A DNA stretch of 64,000 nt from NCBI RefSeq assembly GCF_052119585.1, contig NZ_JBGQOJ010000002.1, forward strand, positions 1 through 64,000. Reading direction: 5' to 3'. The DNA is from JBGQOJ01 sp052119585 (GTDB taxonomy: Bacteria; Pseudomonadota; Alphaproteobacteria; Rhodobacterales; Rhodobacteraceae). The translations under genes and the position numbers were made by a program. Every line of letters begins with the position of its first letter. Position 1 is the first letter of the stretch. The notes beneath the pieces were generated by a model. It was given only the letters and a program-made list of their open reading frames with translations. It was not told where the DNA came from and made no database searches. Of this stretch, positions 9,360-18,316 are shown piece by piece.

Positions 9360-10682
9360 TCAATTTCCGTAAACGTGGTTCGGCAACCACAGCGACAGCT
9401 GCGGAAAGGCCATCACCAGCACCAAAGCCAGCACCATAACGCCGACAAAGGGGATGATAGAGCGGTAGATGTCGTTCAGGCTGACCTCGTCGGGGGCCAT
9501 CGCGCGCATTAGGAACAGGTTATAGCCGAAGGGCGGCGTCATGTAGGCGATCTGGCAGGTGATCGTATAAAGCACACCATACCACACCAGATCGAAGCCC
9601 AACATCTTGACCAGCGGCACATAAAGCGGGGCGACGATGACCAGCATGGCGGTGTCGTCCAGAAACGTCCCCATGATCAGATAGCTCAACTGCATCAGGA
9701 TCAGGATTTCCCAGGGACCAAGGCCCAGACGGTCGACAAAGAACCCCTCGACCGACCGCACGGCACCCAGCCCGTCGAACACCGCGCCAAAGGCAAGGGC
9801 GGCAAGGATGATCCACATGAACATGCACGAAATGGCCAGCGTCTGGCGGGTTGCCGTCTCGAACACGGCGCGGGTCATGCGCCCCTTTACGACGGCGGCC
9901 AGAAAGGCGGCCAGCGCCCCCACGACAGAGCTTTCGACAAGGCTGGTATAGCCCGAGATGAACGGCACCATCATCACCGCGAAAATCATAAGCGGCAGGA
10001 TGCCCGCCCGCAGCAGCGCCAGCTTTTCCGCCAGCGGCATATCCAGTTCGTCGGCGGACAGCACAGGCCCCAGCGCCGGGTTGATCCGGCACCGGATGTA
10101 GATATAGGCGATGAACATCGCGGCCATCATCAAACCGGGCACCACCCCCGCCAGCCACAATTGCCCAACAGGCTGCCGCGCGATCATCGCATAGAGCACC
10201 AGCACGACAGAGGGCGGCACAAGAATGCCCAGCGACGACCCTGCCTGAATGACACCTGTCACCATCAGCTTGTCATAGTTGCGTTTCAACAATTCCGGCA
10301 GCGCGATGGTCGCCCCGATCGCCATGCCCGCCACCGACAGCCCGTTCATCGCGGAAATGATCACCATCAGGCCGATGGTGCCAATCGCCAGACCACCGGG
10401 CATCGACCCGAACCAGACATGGAACATCTTGTACAGGTCATCCGCCAACCGGCTTTCCGACAGGATATAGCCCATGAAAATGAACATCGGCAGGGTCAGC
10501 AGCGGATACCATTTCATCAGCTTCATCGCCGCCGAAAACCCAAGGTCGGACCCGCCCACGCCCCACAGCGTGACAGAGGCCAGAACCGCCACAAACCCGA
10601 TGGCCCCGAACACCCGCTGGCCGGTGATCATCATCAGCATCATCGTGCTGAACATCAGGATGGCGATCATGTCATAGGACAT
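9360..10682 (-). CDS. TRAP transporter large permease (DctM type)
   Basis: 440 aa with about 12 membrane segments, typical of the large TRAP subunit that couples solute entry to the Na+ gradient. It starts MSYDMIAILMFSTMM and contains Gly-rich re-entrant segments such as GSSLGILVPPSVVLVLYAM. The ATG at 10682 shares one base with the stop of the small subunit; the frame open further upstream is out-of-frame shadow. The C-terminus ends in LPNHVYGN. Confidence 0.92.
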   Translation of the reverse strand: MSYDMIAILMFSTMMLMMITGQRVFGAIGFVAVLASVTLWGVGGSDLGFSAAMKLMKWYPLLTLPMFIFMGYILSESRLADDLYKMFHVWFGSMPGGLAIGTIGLMVIISAMNGLSVAGMAIGATIALPELLKRNYDKLMVTGVIQAGSSLGILVPPSVVLVLYAMIARQPVGQLWLAGVVPGLMMAAMFIAYIYIRCRINPALGPVLSADELDMPLAEKLALLRAGILPLMIFAVMMVPFISGYTSLVESSVVGALAAFLAAVVKGRMTRAVFETATRQTLAISCMFMWIILAALAFGAVFDGLGAVRSVEGFFVDRLGLGPWEILILMQLSYLIMGTFLDDTAMLVIVAPLYVPLVKMLGFDLVWYGVLYTITCQIAYMTPPFGYNLFLMRAMAPDEVSLNDIYRSIIPFVGVMVLALVLVMAFPQLSLWLPNHVYGN

Positions 10683-11188
10683 CAGAGTTCCTCTCCGCGG
10701 ATTTTCGCGATGTCGCGGAAGAAAAAGGCAAAGGCCTGTAGCAGCATCATGAAGATGCCGATCACCATGACGATCTTGATCGGGGCGATATAGGGGCGCC
10801 ACGCCGTCGGGCTGCGTTCGGAGTAGTGCAGCGAATAGGCGGTGCTTTCGACCGCACCGTAGAGCAGCACCCCCAGATAGAAGATCAGCGCAAAGATCGA
10901 AAACGCGTCAACCCAGGCCTTTTTGCGGTCGGACCAGCCGCCATACAGCAGGTCCATCCGCACATTCGACCCAAGTTGCAGCGAATAGGGCCCGCCCAGC
11001 ATGTAATAGGCCACCATCGCGAACTGCGCCATTTCCAGCGTCCAGAGCGACGGCAGGGTGAACGCCTTGGAAATGGTGGACCACAACAGAATCCCCATCA
11101 TCACGAACAGGATATACATCGCCACGCGACCGACACGGTAATTCACCGCCTCGACCACGCGCACATAGGTTCTGATCCAGTTCGGCAT
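10682..11188 (-). CDS. TRAP transporter small permease (DctQ type)
   Basis: 168 aa with four predicted membrane helices. It is the small TRAP subunit that pairs with DctM. Two starts compete: a GTG at 11200 overlapping the upstream stop as GTGA, and the ATG at 11188 (MPNWIRTYVRVVEAVNYRVG). I chose the ATG because AAGGA lies four bases before it. The gene follows the amidohydrolase in the same transcript. Confidence 0.88.
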   Translation of the reverse strand: MPNWIRTYVRVVEAVNYRVGRVAMYILFVMMGILLWSTISKAFTLPSLWTLEMAQFAMVAYYMLGGPYSLQLGSNVRMDLLYGGWSDRKKAWVDAFSIFALIFYLGVLLYGAVESTAYSLHYSERSPTAWRPYIAPIKIVMVIGIFMMLLQAFAFFFRDIAKIRGEEL

Positions 11189-11196
11189 GGTGTCCT

Positions 11197-11973
11197 TCAC
11201 GGGGCTGAAGCGGGGAAAAGGGCGGCAAGGGCGCGGGTCAGCACGGGCGCAAGCAGGTCGGCCATGCGGTCTTGTGCGGTCTCGTCGGTGATCAGGTCGT
11301 TGCGCACCTCCAACATGACGTTCGGCAACCCGTAGGGCGTGGCCTGAAGTCGCAGCGTGTGGGTCACATCGTCGGCGGCACTGTAGGGTTCGTTCAACCG
11401 GGTGTTCAGCGGCGTCATCTGCTGCGCGGCCTTCACCACCTGATCGGCAAGCGCCGCATCCGCATCATGGATCACGCCGAATTCCACAGGCCGCGCCGTG
11501 CCGAACCAGCGGGGGGTAAAGCTGTGGATGGTGACAAGGGCAGGGGGCCGCCCCTGCGCCATCCGCTTTATGATCTGGCCGCGAAGGGCCGCGTGGAACG
11601 GCAGGTAAACCGCCTGCGCCCGCGCCGCGCGCTCGGTCCCGGTCAGGCCGGTGTTGCCGGGGATGGCGTAGGTTTCACTGCGTTCCGCCATGGCCCCCGA
11701 CCGGTCAGGCGCGCGGTTGCAATCATAGACCAGCCGCGACACCGTGGCGGCCACCAGCGTGGCGTCCAGCCGCCGCGCCAATCCGCGGGCCAGACCCAAC
11801 GCGCCGGGGTCCCATGCGATATGGGCCGCTTGCTCGGTCCGGGTCAGGCCAAGGGAGCCGTAGGCGGCGGGGATCGCATTGCTGGCATGTTCGCAAACCA
11901 GCACGAACGGCCCCTGTGCCTCGGGGCGTTCGATTGTGACAACCGATGTGTTGGTGGCGGGTGCAGGCGACAT
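11197..11973 (-). CDS. N-formylglutamate amidohydrolase family protein
   Basis: 258 aa, matching the FGase (HutG-like) family of metal-dependent amidohydrolases. Conserved segments visible are CEHASN (about 28-33), HIAWDPGALGLA (about 51-62) and SRLVYDCNR (about 79-87). HutG hydrolyses N-formylglutamate, but no other histidine-degradation gene is here. In this operon it could instead cleave a gamma-glutamyl or N-acyl amide made by the ligase downstream. That role is inference. It is the first gene of the minus-strand block, divergent from the RpiR regulator. Confidence 0.8.
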   Translation of the reverse strand: MSPAPATNTSVVTIERPEAQGPFVLVCEHASNAIPAAYGSLGLTRTEQAAHIAWDPGALGLARGLARRLDATLVAATVSRLVYDCNRAPDRSGAMAERSETYAIPGNTGLTGTERAARAQAVYLPFHAALRGQIIKRMAQGRPPALVTIHSFTPRWFGTARPVEFGVIHDADAALADQVVKAAQQMTPLNTRLNEPYSAADDVTHTLRLQATPYGLPNVMLEVRNDLITDETAQDRMADLLAPVLTRALAALFPASAP

Positions 11974-12156
11974 GAAACGGCAGAATCCCCAGATCAGATG
12001 GCCCTAGGTTCATCTGCGCCGCCCCGTTCTGTCAATAATTTTTCTTCTGCACATTTTTTGTTACATTCTTTCCAGAATTAGGCAAAGAATGGTGAAACCC
12101 CACGACAACCCCACTGCAACCACCACGACAACCTCTCTGTGGCAAAGGGCAACACG
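11974..12156. promoter_or_regulatory. Divergent promoter region, amidohydrolase operon / rpiR-type regulator
   Basis: This 183-base, locally AT-rich region lies between divergent genes. On the minus strand TTGACA (12035-12030) is a good -35 candidate, but the -10 is unclear. T-rich tracts at 12036-12075, including TTTTTTGTTACATTC, are plausible binding sites for the RpiR-type protein encoded next door. No perfect palindrome was found by eye. Confidence 0.4.
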
Positions 12157-13023
12157 ATGACAACGGGAACCATCGAAGACCAGATCAGGTCCGCGTTTGA
12201 CGAGATGACGCGCGCCGAACGGCAGCTGGCGGCGCATCTGCTCAGCAATTACCCCGTGGCCGCGCTTGGCTCTATCACCGCATTGGCCAAGGCGGCAGAG
12301 GTCTCGACCCCGACCGCCATGCGCCTGATCCAGAAGCTGGGGTTCAAGGGCTATTCCGAATTTCAGGCCAGCCTGCGCGGCGAGGTCGAAGAACGCCTGA
12401 TGTCGCCGCTGGTCAAGCACGAGCGATGGGCGGGCGGTGTGCCCGATACCCATATCCTGAACCGCTTTGCCGATGCGGTGCTGACCAACCTGCAAGGCAC
12501 GCTGGCGCAGATCGACCATGCCGATTTCGACGCGGTGGCGGGGCTGCTGGCCGATGGTGACCGGCGCATTTACGCGGTGGGCGGGCGGATCACCCATGCG
12601 TTGGCCGATTACTTTGTGACCCATATGACCGTCATGCGCCCGAATGTGGTGTTGATCAGCGATATGTCCAACACATGGCCACCGGCGCTGATCGACCTGA
12701 AACCGGGCGATGTGCTGTTGGCCTTTGACATAAGGCGCTATGAAAACAAGGTGTTGCAGGTTGTCGAACTGGCCAGGGAACAAGGCGCAGAGGTGATCCT
12801 TGTGACCGACCAATGGGTGTCGCCCGCCGCCGTCCACGCCCGTTACCGCCTGTCCGCCCAGATCGAGGCGCCCTCGGCCTGGGACAGCACCGTGATGATC
12901 CTTGTGCTGATCGAGACGCTGCTGGCGGCGGTGCAGAACCTTGACTGGGACGGCACGCAGGCGCGGATGCGGCGGCTGGAACATCTTTATGACCGCAGCC
13001 GGTTTTTCAGACGCCCGAAATAG
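12157..13023 (+). CDS. RpiR/HexR-type transcriptional regulator with SIS domain
   Basis: 288 aa. The N-terminal HTH_6 domain (about 1-80, with ALAKAAEVSTPTAMRLIQKLGF) binds DNA. The SIS domain (about 110-260) normally senses a phosphosugar or related effector. I chose the ATG at 12157 because AAGGG lies 7 bases upstream; a GTG at 12139 is an alternative. Divergent placement against the amidohydrolase/TRAP/ligase operon makes it the likely local regulator of that block. Confidence 0.88.
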   Translation: MTTGTIEDQIRSAFDEMTRAERQLAAHLLSNYPVAALGSITALAKAAEVSTPTAMRLIQKLGFKGYSEFQASLRGEVEERLMSPLVKHERWAGGVPDTHILNRFADAVLTNLQGTLAQIDHADFDAVAGLLADGDRRIYAVGGRITHALADYFVTHMTVMRPNVVLISDMSNTWPPALIDLKPGDVLLAFDIRRYENKVLQVVELAREQGAEVILVTDQWVSPAAVHARYRLSAQIEAPSAWDSTVMILVLIETLLAAVQNLDWDGTQARMRRLEHLYDRSRFFRRPK

Positions 13024-13111
13024 CGGGCAATCCCGAAAAGCGGCGTGGTTTTCTGTTGCAAGACCGATTAACAGGGCGCCTCTGCCGCGCAACACAGGTC
13101 TGATTTACACG

Positions 13112-14407
13112 ATGAGCATGTCACATAAGCCCAACACGCTGGGCATTGATTTCGGAACCTCCAATTCGGCGGCGGGCATCACGGTGAACGGCGCGCCGCA
13201 TCTGGTGGATATCGAACCGGGCAACAAGACCTTGCCGACCTCGGTGTTTTTCGACGCCGCCAGCCGTAAAATGCAATTCGGGACCGTGGCGAACGACGCG
13301 CTGATACAGGGCCGCGAGGGGCGTTATATGCGGTCGCTGAAAAGCGTATTGGGCACATCCCTGATGCAGGAAAAACGCAACATCATGGGCGAAAGCCTGT
13401 CGTTCTTCGACATCATCGGCCGGTTTCTGGCCGAGGTGAAATCCCGCGCCGAAGCCGCCTGTTTCCAGACCTTTGACCATGCGCTGTCGGGGCGCCCCGT
13501 GCGGTTCCACTCGATGGACGCCGCGAAAGACGCGCAGGCCCTGACGGATCTGACGGAATGCTACCGCCTTGCCGGGTTCAAAGAGGTCCGGTTCATGTAT
13601 GAACCCGAGGCCGCCGCGCTGGCCGTCGGGGCGCTGGACGGCGCGAACGCGACAGGGCTGATCGTGGATATCGGCGGCGGCACGTCCGACTTTTCGGTGT
13701 TCAGATGCGAACCGGGTGCTGAGCGCTCGGCGATCCGTATCCTTGCCAGCCACGGGGTGCGCGTTGGTGGAACGCATTTCGACAAAAGCATCAGCGTCGA
13801 TCACGTCATGCCCCTGCTGGGCAAGGGCAGCGATATCCGCAACGAACTGGGGGCGGGGCGTCATGTGGCCCCGAATGGGCTGTTTCAGGATCTGGCGACC
13901 TGGGAAAAGATCCCGTTCCTGTATGCGCCCGACACCCGCCGCACCGTGGCCAAGCTTCAACAAATGGCGGCCCAGCCGGAACGCTTTGCGCGGCTGTCCA
14001 CCGTGCTGGAATTCGAACTGGGGCATGAACTGGCCTTTGCGGTCGAGCGCGGCAAGATCCAGGTGAACAGCGCCGACCGTGACAGCGCCAGAATCGACAT
14101 GCGGATGATCGAAAAACACCTGTCCGCAGAGGTTGGCAAGGCAGAGCTGGCGCAGTCACTGGCCCAGCTGGTCGAGAAAATCAGCGACTGTGCGCTGGAA
14201 ACCGTCGTCATGGCGGGCTGCGCGCCCGCGCAGATCGACAAGGTGATCTTTGTGGGCGGGTCCAGCCTGATCGTCGCGGTGCAACAGGCGATGGCGACCG
14301 CCTTTCCCAACGCGGCTCCTGCCTATTCCGAGGCGTTCACCGCCGTGGTTGACGGGCTGGCGCTTGCGTCCGCTCAGTCGGGCAGAACATCCACCTCGAC
14401 CCATTGA
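13112..14407 (+). CDS. Hsp70-like putative chaperone, YegD type
   Basis: 431 aa with an actin/Hsp70 ATPase fold. It has phosphate-1 GIDFGTSNSAAGI near the N-terminus, YEPEAAALAV, and phosphate-2 IVDIGGGTSDFSVF. The length (about 430-450) and the absence of a long substrate-binding domain match E. coli YegD rather than DnaK. Function is unproven in the family. The ATG at 13112 gives the canonical N-terminus. The last 34 bases overlap the convergent transglutaminase-like gene. Confidence 0.85.
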   Translation: MSMSHKPNTLGIDFGTSNSAAGITVNGAPHLVDIEPGNKTLPTSVFFDAASRKMQFGTVANDALIQGREGRYMRSLKSVLGTSLMQEKRNIMGESLSFFDIIGRFLAEVKSRAEAACFQTFDHALSGRPVRFHSMDAAKDAQALTDLTECYRLAGFKEVRFMYEPEAAALAVGALDGANATGLIVDIGGGTSDFSVFRCEPGAERSAIRILASHGVRVGGTHFDKSISVDHVMPLLGKGSDIRNELGAGRHVAPNGLFQDLATWEKIPFLYAPDTRRTVAKLQQMAAQPERFARLSTVLEFELGHELAFAVERGKIQVNSADRDSARIDMRMIEKHLSAEVGKAELAQSLAQLVEKISDCALETVVMAGCAPAQIDKVIFVGGSSLIVAVQQAMATAFPNAAPAYSEAFTAVVDGLALASAQSGRTSTSTH

Positions 14408-15156
14408 TAGACCAGTTCGGCGGGGCCGAAACTGGTCATGAACGCAACCTCTGCCGCGTCCATTCCGACGCCGATCACCGCAATGGAATCGGCCGAGGCC
14501 ATGCCTGTGGGGTCCACAAGGTGCCAGGCATGATCAAGATAAACCTCTGCCACGGCGTGAAAATCCTGCGGGGTGACGCCCGGTGCATAGACGCTGGCAA
14601 AGCGGGCAGGAATGGCCGACGCCCGCGCCATCGAGATCATCACATGGGCATAGTCGCGGCAAATGCCCTGCCGTTGAACATAGGTGTCCAGCGCGGTGGT
14701 GCGCGACGAGCTTGCCCCCGGAACATACTGGATCGTGCGCGCGATCCAGTCCCGCATCGCGGCAATCCGCGCCCCGCCGTTCAGATGGCCGAACTCTGAC
14801 GCGACCACATTGTGAAACTCGTCCACGGGGCAATACCGCGACGGCATAAGATAGCGCACCGCCTCTCCGGGTAACAAATGCGGCGGGACGGCGGGCAAAT
14901 GACTGATGTCATGCGCTTTGCGGGTGATCTCAACGATAGCGTTGTAATCACAGATGAAATCGCCATCGACGCGCAGCCAGATCCGCTCTCCGATGCCATC
15001 CTCGGCGCGGGTGCGGGAAAAATGCTGGGTCTCGGTGAACAGGATGTTGGCCTGAACCAGAACCTGCTCTGGCGTGTCCGAGGCCTCGAGCTGCAACAGC
15101 AGATCGGTGATCTGGACCATGCGGTAGTGAAGATGCGCCTTGAGGCCGAGTTTCAT
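14374..15156 (-). CDS. Transglutaminase-like cysteine protease family protein
   Basis: About 260 aa. The C-terminal transglutaminase-like core holds the expected catalytic triad: Cys in RQGICRDYAHVM, His in DFHAVAEVYLDHAWHL and Asp in VDPTGM. The N-terminal half has the beta-rich domain common to this bacterial family, which often sits near amide- or peptide-processing genes. No signal peptide is seen, so it is probably cytoplasmic. Starts at 15156 (MKLGLKAHLHYRMV) and 15174 are both possible; neither has a strong ribosome-binding site. The natural substrate is unknown. Confidence 0.8.
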   Translation of the reverse strand: MKLGLKAHLHYRMVQITDLLLQLEASDTPEQVLVQANILFTETQHFSRTRAEDGIGERIWLRVDGDFICDYNAIVEITRKAHDISHLPAVPPHLLPGEAVRYLMPSRYCPVDEFHNVVASEFGHLNGGARIAAMRDWIARTIQYVPGASSSRTTALDTYVQRQGICRDYAHVMISMARASAIPARFASVYAPGVTPQDFHAVAEVYLDHAWHLVDPTGMASADSIAVIGVGMDAAEVAFMTSFGPAELVYQWVEVDVLPD

Positions 15157-15304
15157 GAGTGGTCCAGTCCGCATTATATGGGGTGAAACGCCCGACAGGC
15201 GTCAATCGTTCCGCTCCGGTAGGGGAAGATCACAGCGATACGACGAAAATCGGGCCGAAGTCCATGCGGGAAATATGCGCGGGTTTCCGGGGCAAACCCT
15301 GTGG

Positions 15305-15754
15305 CTAGACCGCGTCCGGCATGATGGGCGCAAGCCGGTTCAAAAGCTCGGTCTTGTTGGACGCGATATCGGCGATGGTCAGATCGTCCAACACCGCCAT
15401 GAAGGCCGCCGTCGCGGCCTGGATCGCGTGTGACAATTTGCAGATGCCGATCAGCGGGCAGGTGTTCTTGTCAGGGTTGAAGCATTCGACAACGTCCAGC
15501 GGCCCCTCTGTCAGGCGCACGACGTCGCCGACAATGATGTCCTTTGCCGGATGCGCCAGCCTGAACCCGCCGCCGCGCCCGCGCTGGGTTTCCAGAAATC
15601 CGGCGCGCCCCAACTCGTGCACGATCTTGACAATATGCGGGCGGGCAAGGCCGTGAACGCGCACAACGTCGTCGATCCGCACCAGCTCCGGTGCCCTGAG
15701 CGCGGCAAGCTGAAGGGACCGAAGCGCATAGTTGGTATAGCTTGTCAGTTTCAT
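15305..15754 (-). CDS. nsrR: Rrf2-family iron-sulfur regulator, NsrR-like
   Basis: 149 aa. The N-terminus (MKLTSYTNYALRSL...HIVKIVHELGRAGFL) is close to the NsrR pattern. The cluster cysteines C91, C99 and C105 have the x7/x5 spacing reported for Bacillus NsrR. NsrR proteins bind a [4Fe-4S] cluster, repress nitric-oxide defence genes and release DNA on nitrosylation. It is divergent from cydAB across a 147-base region with three AAGGTAT boxes. A different Rrf2 specialist (for example an iron or redox sensor) cannot be excluded. Confidence 0.8.
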   Translation of the reverse strand: MKLTSYTNYALRSLQLAALRAPELVRIDDVVRVHGLARPHIVKIVHELGRAGFLETQRGRGGGFRLAHPAKDIIVGDVVRLTEGPLDVVECFNPDKNTCPLIGICKLSHAIQAATAAFMAVLDDLTIADIASNKTELLNRLAPIMPDAV

Positions 15755-15775
15755 GGGCACCGTCCTGCGTTGATT

Positions 15776-15888
15776 AAGGTATATTTTTGATGGGCCTTTA
15801 TTGCAAGTCCGCCTGCGACGCTTTGGCAATCTGTGATACCTTGCCATGGCGGATAGGCGGCCTATAACATCTATATAGAATATACCTT
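15776..15888. promoter_or_regulatory. Three AAGGTAT operator-like boxes between nsrR-like gene and cydA
   Basis: AAGGTATATT occurs on the plus strand at 15776-15785 and as its exact reverse complement at 15879-15888. A shorter copy, ATACCTT, lies at 15836-15842. The outer boxes sit just upstream of each divergent start, where a repressor would block both promoters. Resemblance to NsrR half sites (AAGATGTATTT-like) is partial. Spacing and identity are seen in sequence; binding is inferred. Confidence 0.55.
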
Positions 15889-15901
15889 GTAGGGATAAGT
15901 C

Positions 15902-17302
15902 ATGCTCGACAGTTTTACGGCAGAGGGCCTTGCGCGAGTCCAGTTCGCGTTCACGATCTCTTTTCACATCATTTTTCCGGCCTTCTCGATCGGGCTCGCC
16001 AGTTTTCTGGCGGTTCTGAACGCGCTTTGGCTGTGGACGCGGGATGCCACCTATCTGACCCTGTTCGACTACTGGAAAAAGATCTTTGCCGTGGCCTTTG
16101 GCATGGGCGTCGTATCGGGCATCGTGATGTCCTATCAGTTCGGCACCAACTGGGCGGTGTTTTCGGATAAAACCGGCCCCGTTCTTGGGCCGCTTATGGC
16201 CTACGAGGTGCTGTCGGCATTCTTTCTCGAGGCGGGGTTCCTGGGGATCATGCTGTTCGGTCGCGACCGTGTGGGCAACAAGCTGCATATGTTCGCCACC
16301 GCGATGGTTGCCTTTGGCACGCTGATGTCGGCCACATGGATCCTGTCGGTGAATTCCTGGATGCAGACGCCTGCGGGCTTTTCCATGAACGACATGGGGC
16401 AGTTCGTGCCGGAAAACTGGTGGGCCATCGTGTTCAACCCGTCCTTTCCCTACCGCCTGATTCACATGGTTCTTGCGGCCTACCTGACGACCGCCTTTGT
16501 GGTGGCGGGTGTGGGGGGGTGGCACCTCTTGCGCGACCGCACCAACCCCGCCACGCGCCGGATGTTTTCCATGGCGATGTGGATGGCGGCCCTTGTGACC
16601 CCGATCCAGATCCTTGCGGGCGACGCCCATGGCCTGAACACGTTGGAACACCAGCCTGCCAAGGTCATGGCGATGGAAGGCCACTATGATAGCCACCCCG
16701 ACGGCGCACCGCTGATCCTGTTCGGCATCCCCAACCCTGCGGAGAAGCGGATCGACTATGCGATCCAAATCCCCAAGCTGTCCTCGCTGATCCTGAAACA
16801 CGACCTGAACGCGCCATTGGCGGGGCTTGATACGATCCCCGACGAGAACGAGCCGCCGGTGGCCGTGGTGTTCTGGAGCTTTCGCATCATGATCGCCCTT
16901 GGATTTACCATGCTGGGCGTGGGCGTCTGGAGCCTGTGGCGCCGCTGGAGGGGCACCCTCTATGAGGACAAGTGGCTGCAACGCACCGCCATCGCCATGG
17001 GGCCAAGCGGCTTTGTCGCGGTGCTGGCCGGATGGATCACCACAGAGGTGGGCCGCCAGCCCTATACGGTCTACGGCCTGCTGCGCACCAGTGACAGCCT
17101 GTCGCCCGTCGCTGCCCCCGCCGTTGCGGCCTCGTTGATCGCCTTTATCATTGTCTACTTCTTTGTCTTCGGGGCGGGCACGTTCTACATCCTGCGGATG
17201 ATGGGCAAGGTTCCGGGCACGGCCAGACTGGGCCTGCGCGAGGGGCCGTTGCGGACCACAGGTGGCCCGCTTGGGGCTGAAATCATGAAGCCGGGCGAAT
17301 AG
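15902..17302 (+). CDS. cydA: Cytochrome bd-type ubiquinol oxidase subunit I (CydA/CioA, short Q-loop)
   Basis: 466 aa, multi-pass inner-membrane quinol oxidase subunit that carries the haems and reduces O2 to water. The N-terminal LARVQFAFTISFHIIFP contains the haem-ligand histidine (about H22). GRQPYTVYGLLRT near residue 390 is a family hallmark. It is about 55 residues shorter than E. coli CydA, which fits the short Q-loop, cyanide-insensitive (CioA) group. AGGGAT precedes the ATG by six bases. It forms an operon with cydB (six-base gap) and the DUF2474-like gene. Confidence 0.95.
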   Translation: MLDSFTAEGLARVQFAFTISFHIIFPAFSIGLASFLAVLNALWLWTRDATYLTLFDYWKKIFAVAFGMGVVSGIVMSYQFGTNWAVFSDKTGPVLGPLMAYEVLSAFFLEAGFLGIMLFGRDRVGNKLHMFATAMVAFGTLMSATWILSVNSWMQTPAGFSMNDMGQFVPENWWAIVFNPSFPYRLIHMVLAAYLTTAFVVAGVGGWHLLRDRTNPATRRMFSMAMWMAALVTPIQILAGDAHGLNTLEHQPAKVMAMEGHYDSHPDGAPLILFGIPNPAEKRIDYAIQIPKLSSLILKHDLNAPLAGLDTIPDENEPPVAVVFWSFRIMIALGFTMLGVGVWSLWRRWRGTLYEDKWLQRTAIAMGPSGFVAVLAGWITTEVGRQPYTVYGLLRTSDSLSPVAAPAVAASLIAFIIVYFFVFGAGTFYILRMMGKVPGTARLGLREGPLRTTGGPLGAEIMKPGE

Positions 17303-17308
17303 GAGAGT

Positions 17309-18316
17309 ATGATGGTTTTCGATCTTGCATTCATCTGGGCGGGCATCATCGCCTTTGCCGTGCTGACCTACGTTGTGCTGGACGGGTTCGACCTTGGCAT
17401 CGGGATCCTGTTTCCCCTTGGCAGGTCCGAACAGGACCGCGACATCATGATGAACTCTGTCGCTCCGGTCTGGGATGGCAACGAGACATGGCTTGTTCTG
17501 GGCGGCGGCGGTTTGTTCGCGGTGTTCCCGCTGGCCTATTCCGTCATCATGCCGGCGCTGTATATGCCGATCATCCTGATGCTGCTGGCGCTGGTGTTTC
17601 GCGGCGTGGCGTTCGAATACCGCTGGCGCACCAAGCGCTGGAAGGGCGTGTGGGACGTGGCCTTTACCGGCGGGTCTGCCATGGCCGCGGTGATGCAGGG
17701 CATTGCCCTTGGTGCGCTGGTGCAGGGCATTGAGGTGACGGACCGCGCCTATTCCGGCGGCTGGTGGGACTGGCTGACGCCGTTCTCGGTGCTGACGGGG
17801 CTGGCGGTTCTGGTGGGATACGCGCTGTTGGGGGCCACATGGCTGGTGATGAAAACCGAAGGGCCGTTGCAGATGCAGATGCGGAACTATGCGTGGTATC
17901 TGGGGGCGGGAACACTTGGCGCGATCGGCCTTGTCAGCCTGCTGACCCCGTTTCAGGACGCGGTCTATTTCCAGCGCTGGTTCAGTATGCCGGGCAGCCT
18001 GTTCACGGCCTTTGTGCCGCTTCTGGTGGCGGGGGCCGCGTGGCGTCTGTTCACGGGGCTAAGCGACGGGCGCGATGTGCAGCCCTTCGTGTCGGCGCTG
18101 GCGCTGTTCGTGATCAGCTTTGTCGGCATCGGGATCAGCTTTTATCCCCATATCGTGCCGCCCTCGATCACCATCTGGGCCGCAGCCGCCCCGGACTCGA
18201 GCCTGCGCTTCACGCTGGTGGGCACGGTCGTTCTGGTCCCGCTTATTCTGGGCTATACCGCCTACGCCTACTACGTGTTTCGCGGCAAGGTGGACCCGCA
18301 CGGGGGCTACCACTGA
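17309..18316 (+). CDS. cydB: Cytochrome bd-type ubiquinol oxidase subunit II (CydB/CioB)
   Basis: 335 aa with about eight to nine membrane segments. The N-terminal YVVLDGFDLGIGILFPLGRSEQDRD and WDGNETWLVLGGGGLFAVFP are typical of subunit II. It pairs with CydA in the bd oxidase. Two adjacent ATGs (17309 and 17312) follow AGGAG; the second has better spacing. Its stop shares a base with the ATG of the small third gene. Confidence 0.94.
   Translation: MMVFDLAFIWAGIIAFAVLTYVVLDGFDLGIGILFPLGRSEQDRDIMMNSVAPVWDGNETWLVLGGGGLFAVFPLAYSVIMPALYMPIILMLLALVFRGVAFEYRWRTKRWKGVWDVAFTGGSAMAAVMQGIALGALVQGIEVTDRAYSGGWWDWLTPFSVLTGLAVLVGYALLGATWLVMKTEGPLQMQMRNYAWYLGAGTLGAIGLVSLLTPFQDAVYFQRWFSMPGSLFTAFVPLLVAGAAWRLFTGLSDGRDVQPFVSALALFVISFVGIGISFYPHIVPPSITIWAAAAPDSSLRFTLVGTVVLVPLILGYTAYAYYVFRGKVDPHGGYH

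Noticed and set aside
11197..11973. Histidine degradation (hut) operon
   Set aside because: Only the HutG-like gene is present; hutH, hutU and hutI are absent nearby.
15305..16981. 558-codon minus-strand ORF covering cydA
   Set aside because: Only its last 149 codons (the Rrf2 protein) are real; the rest is the reverse strand of cydA.
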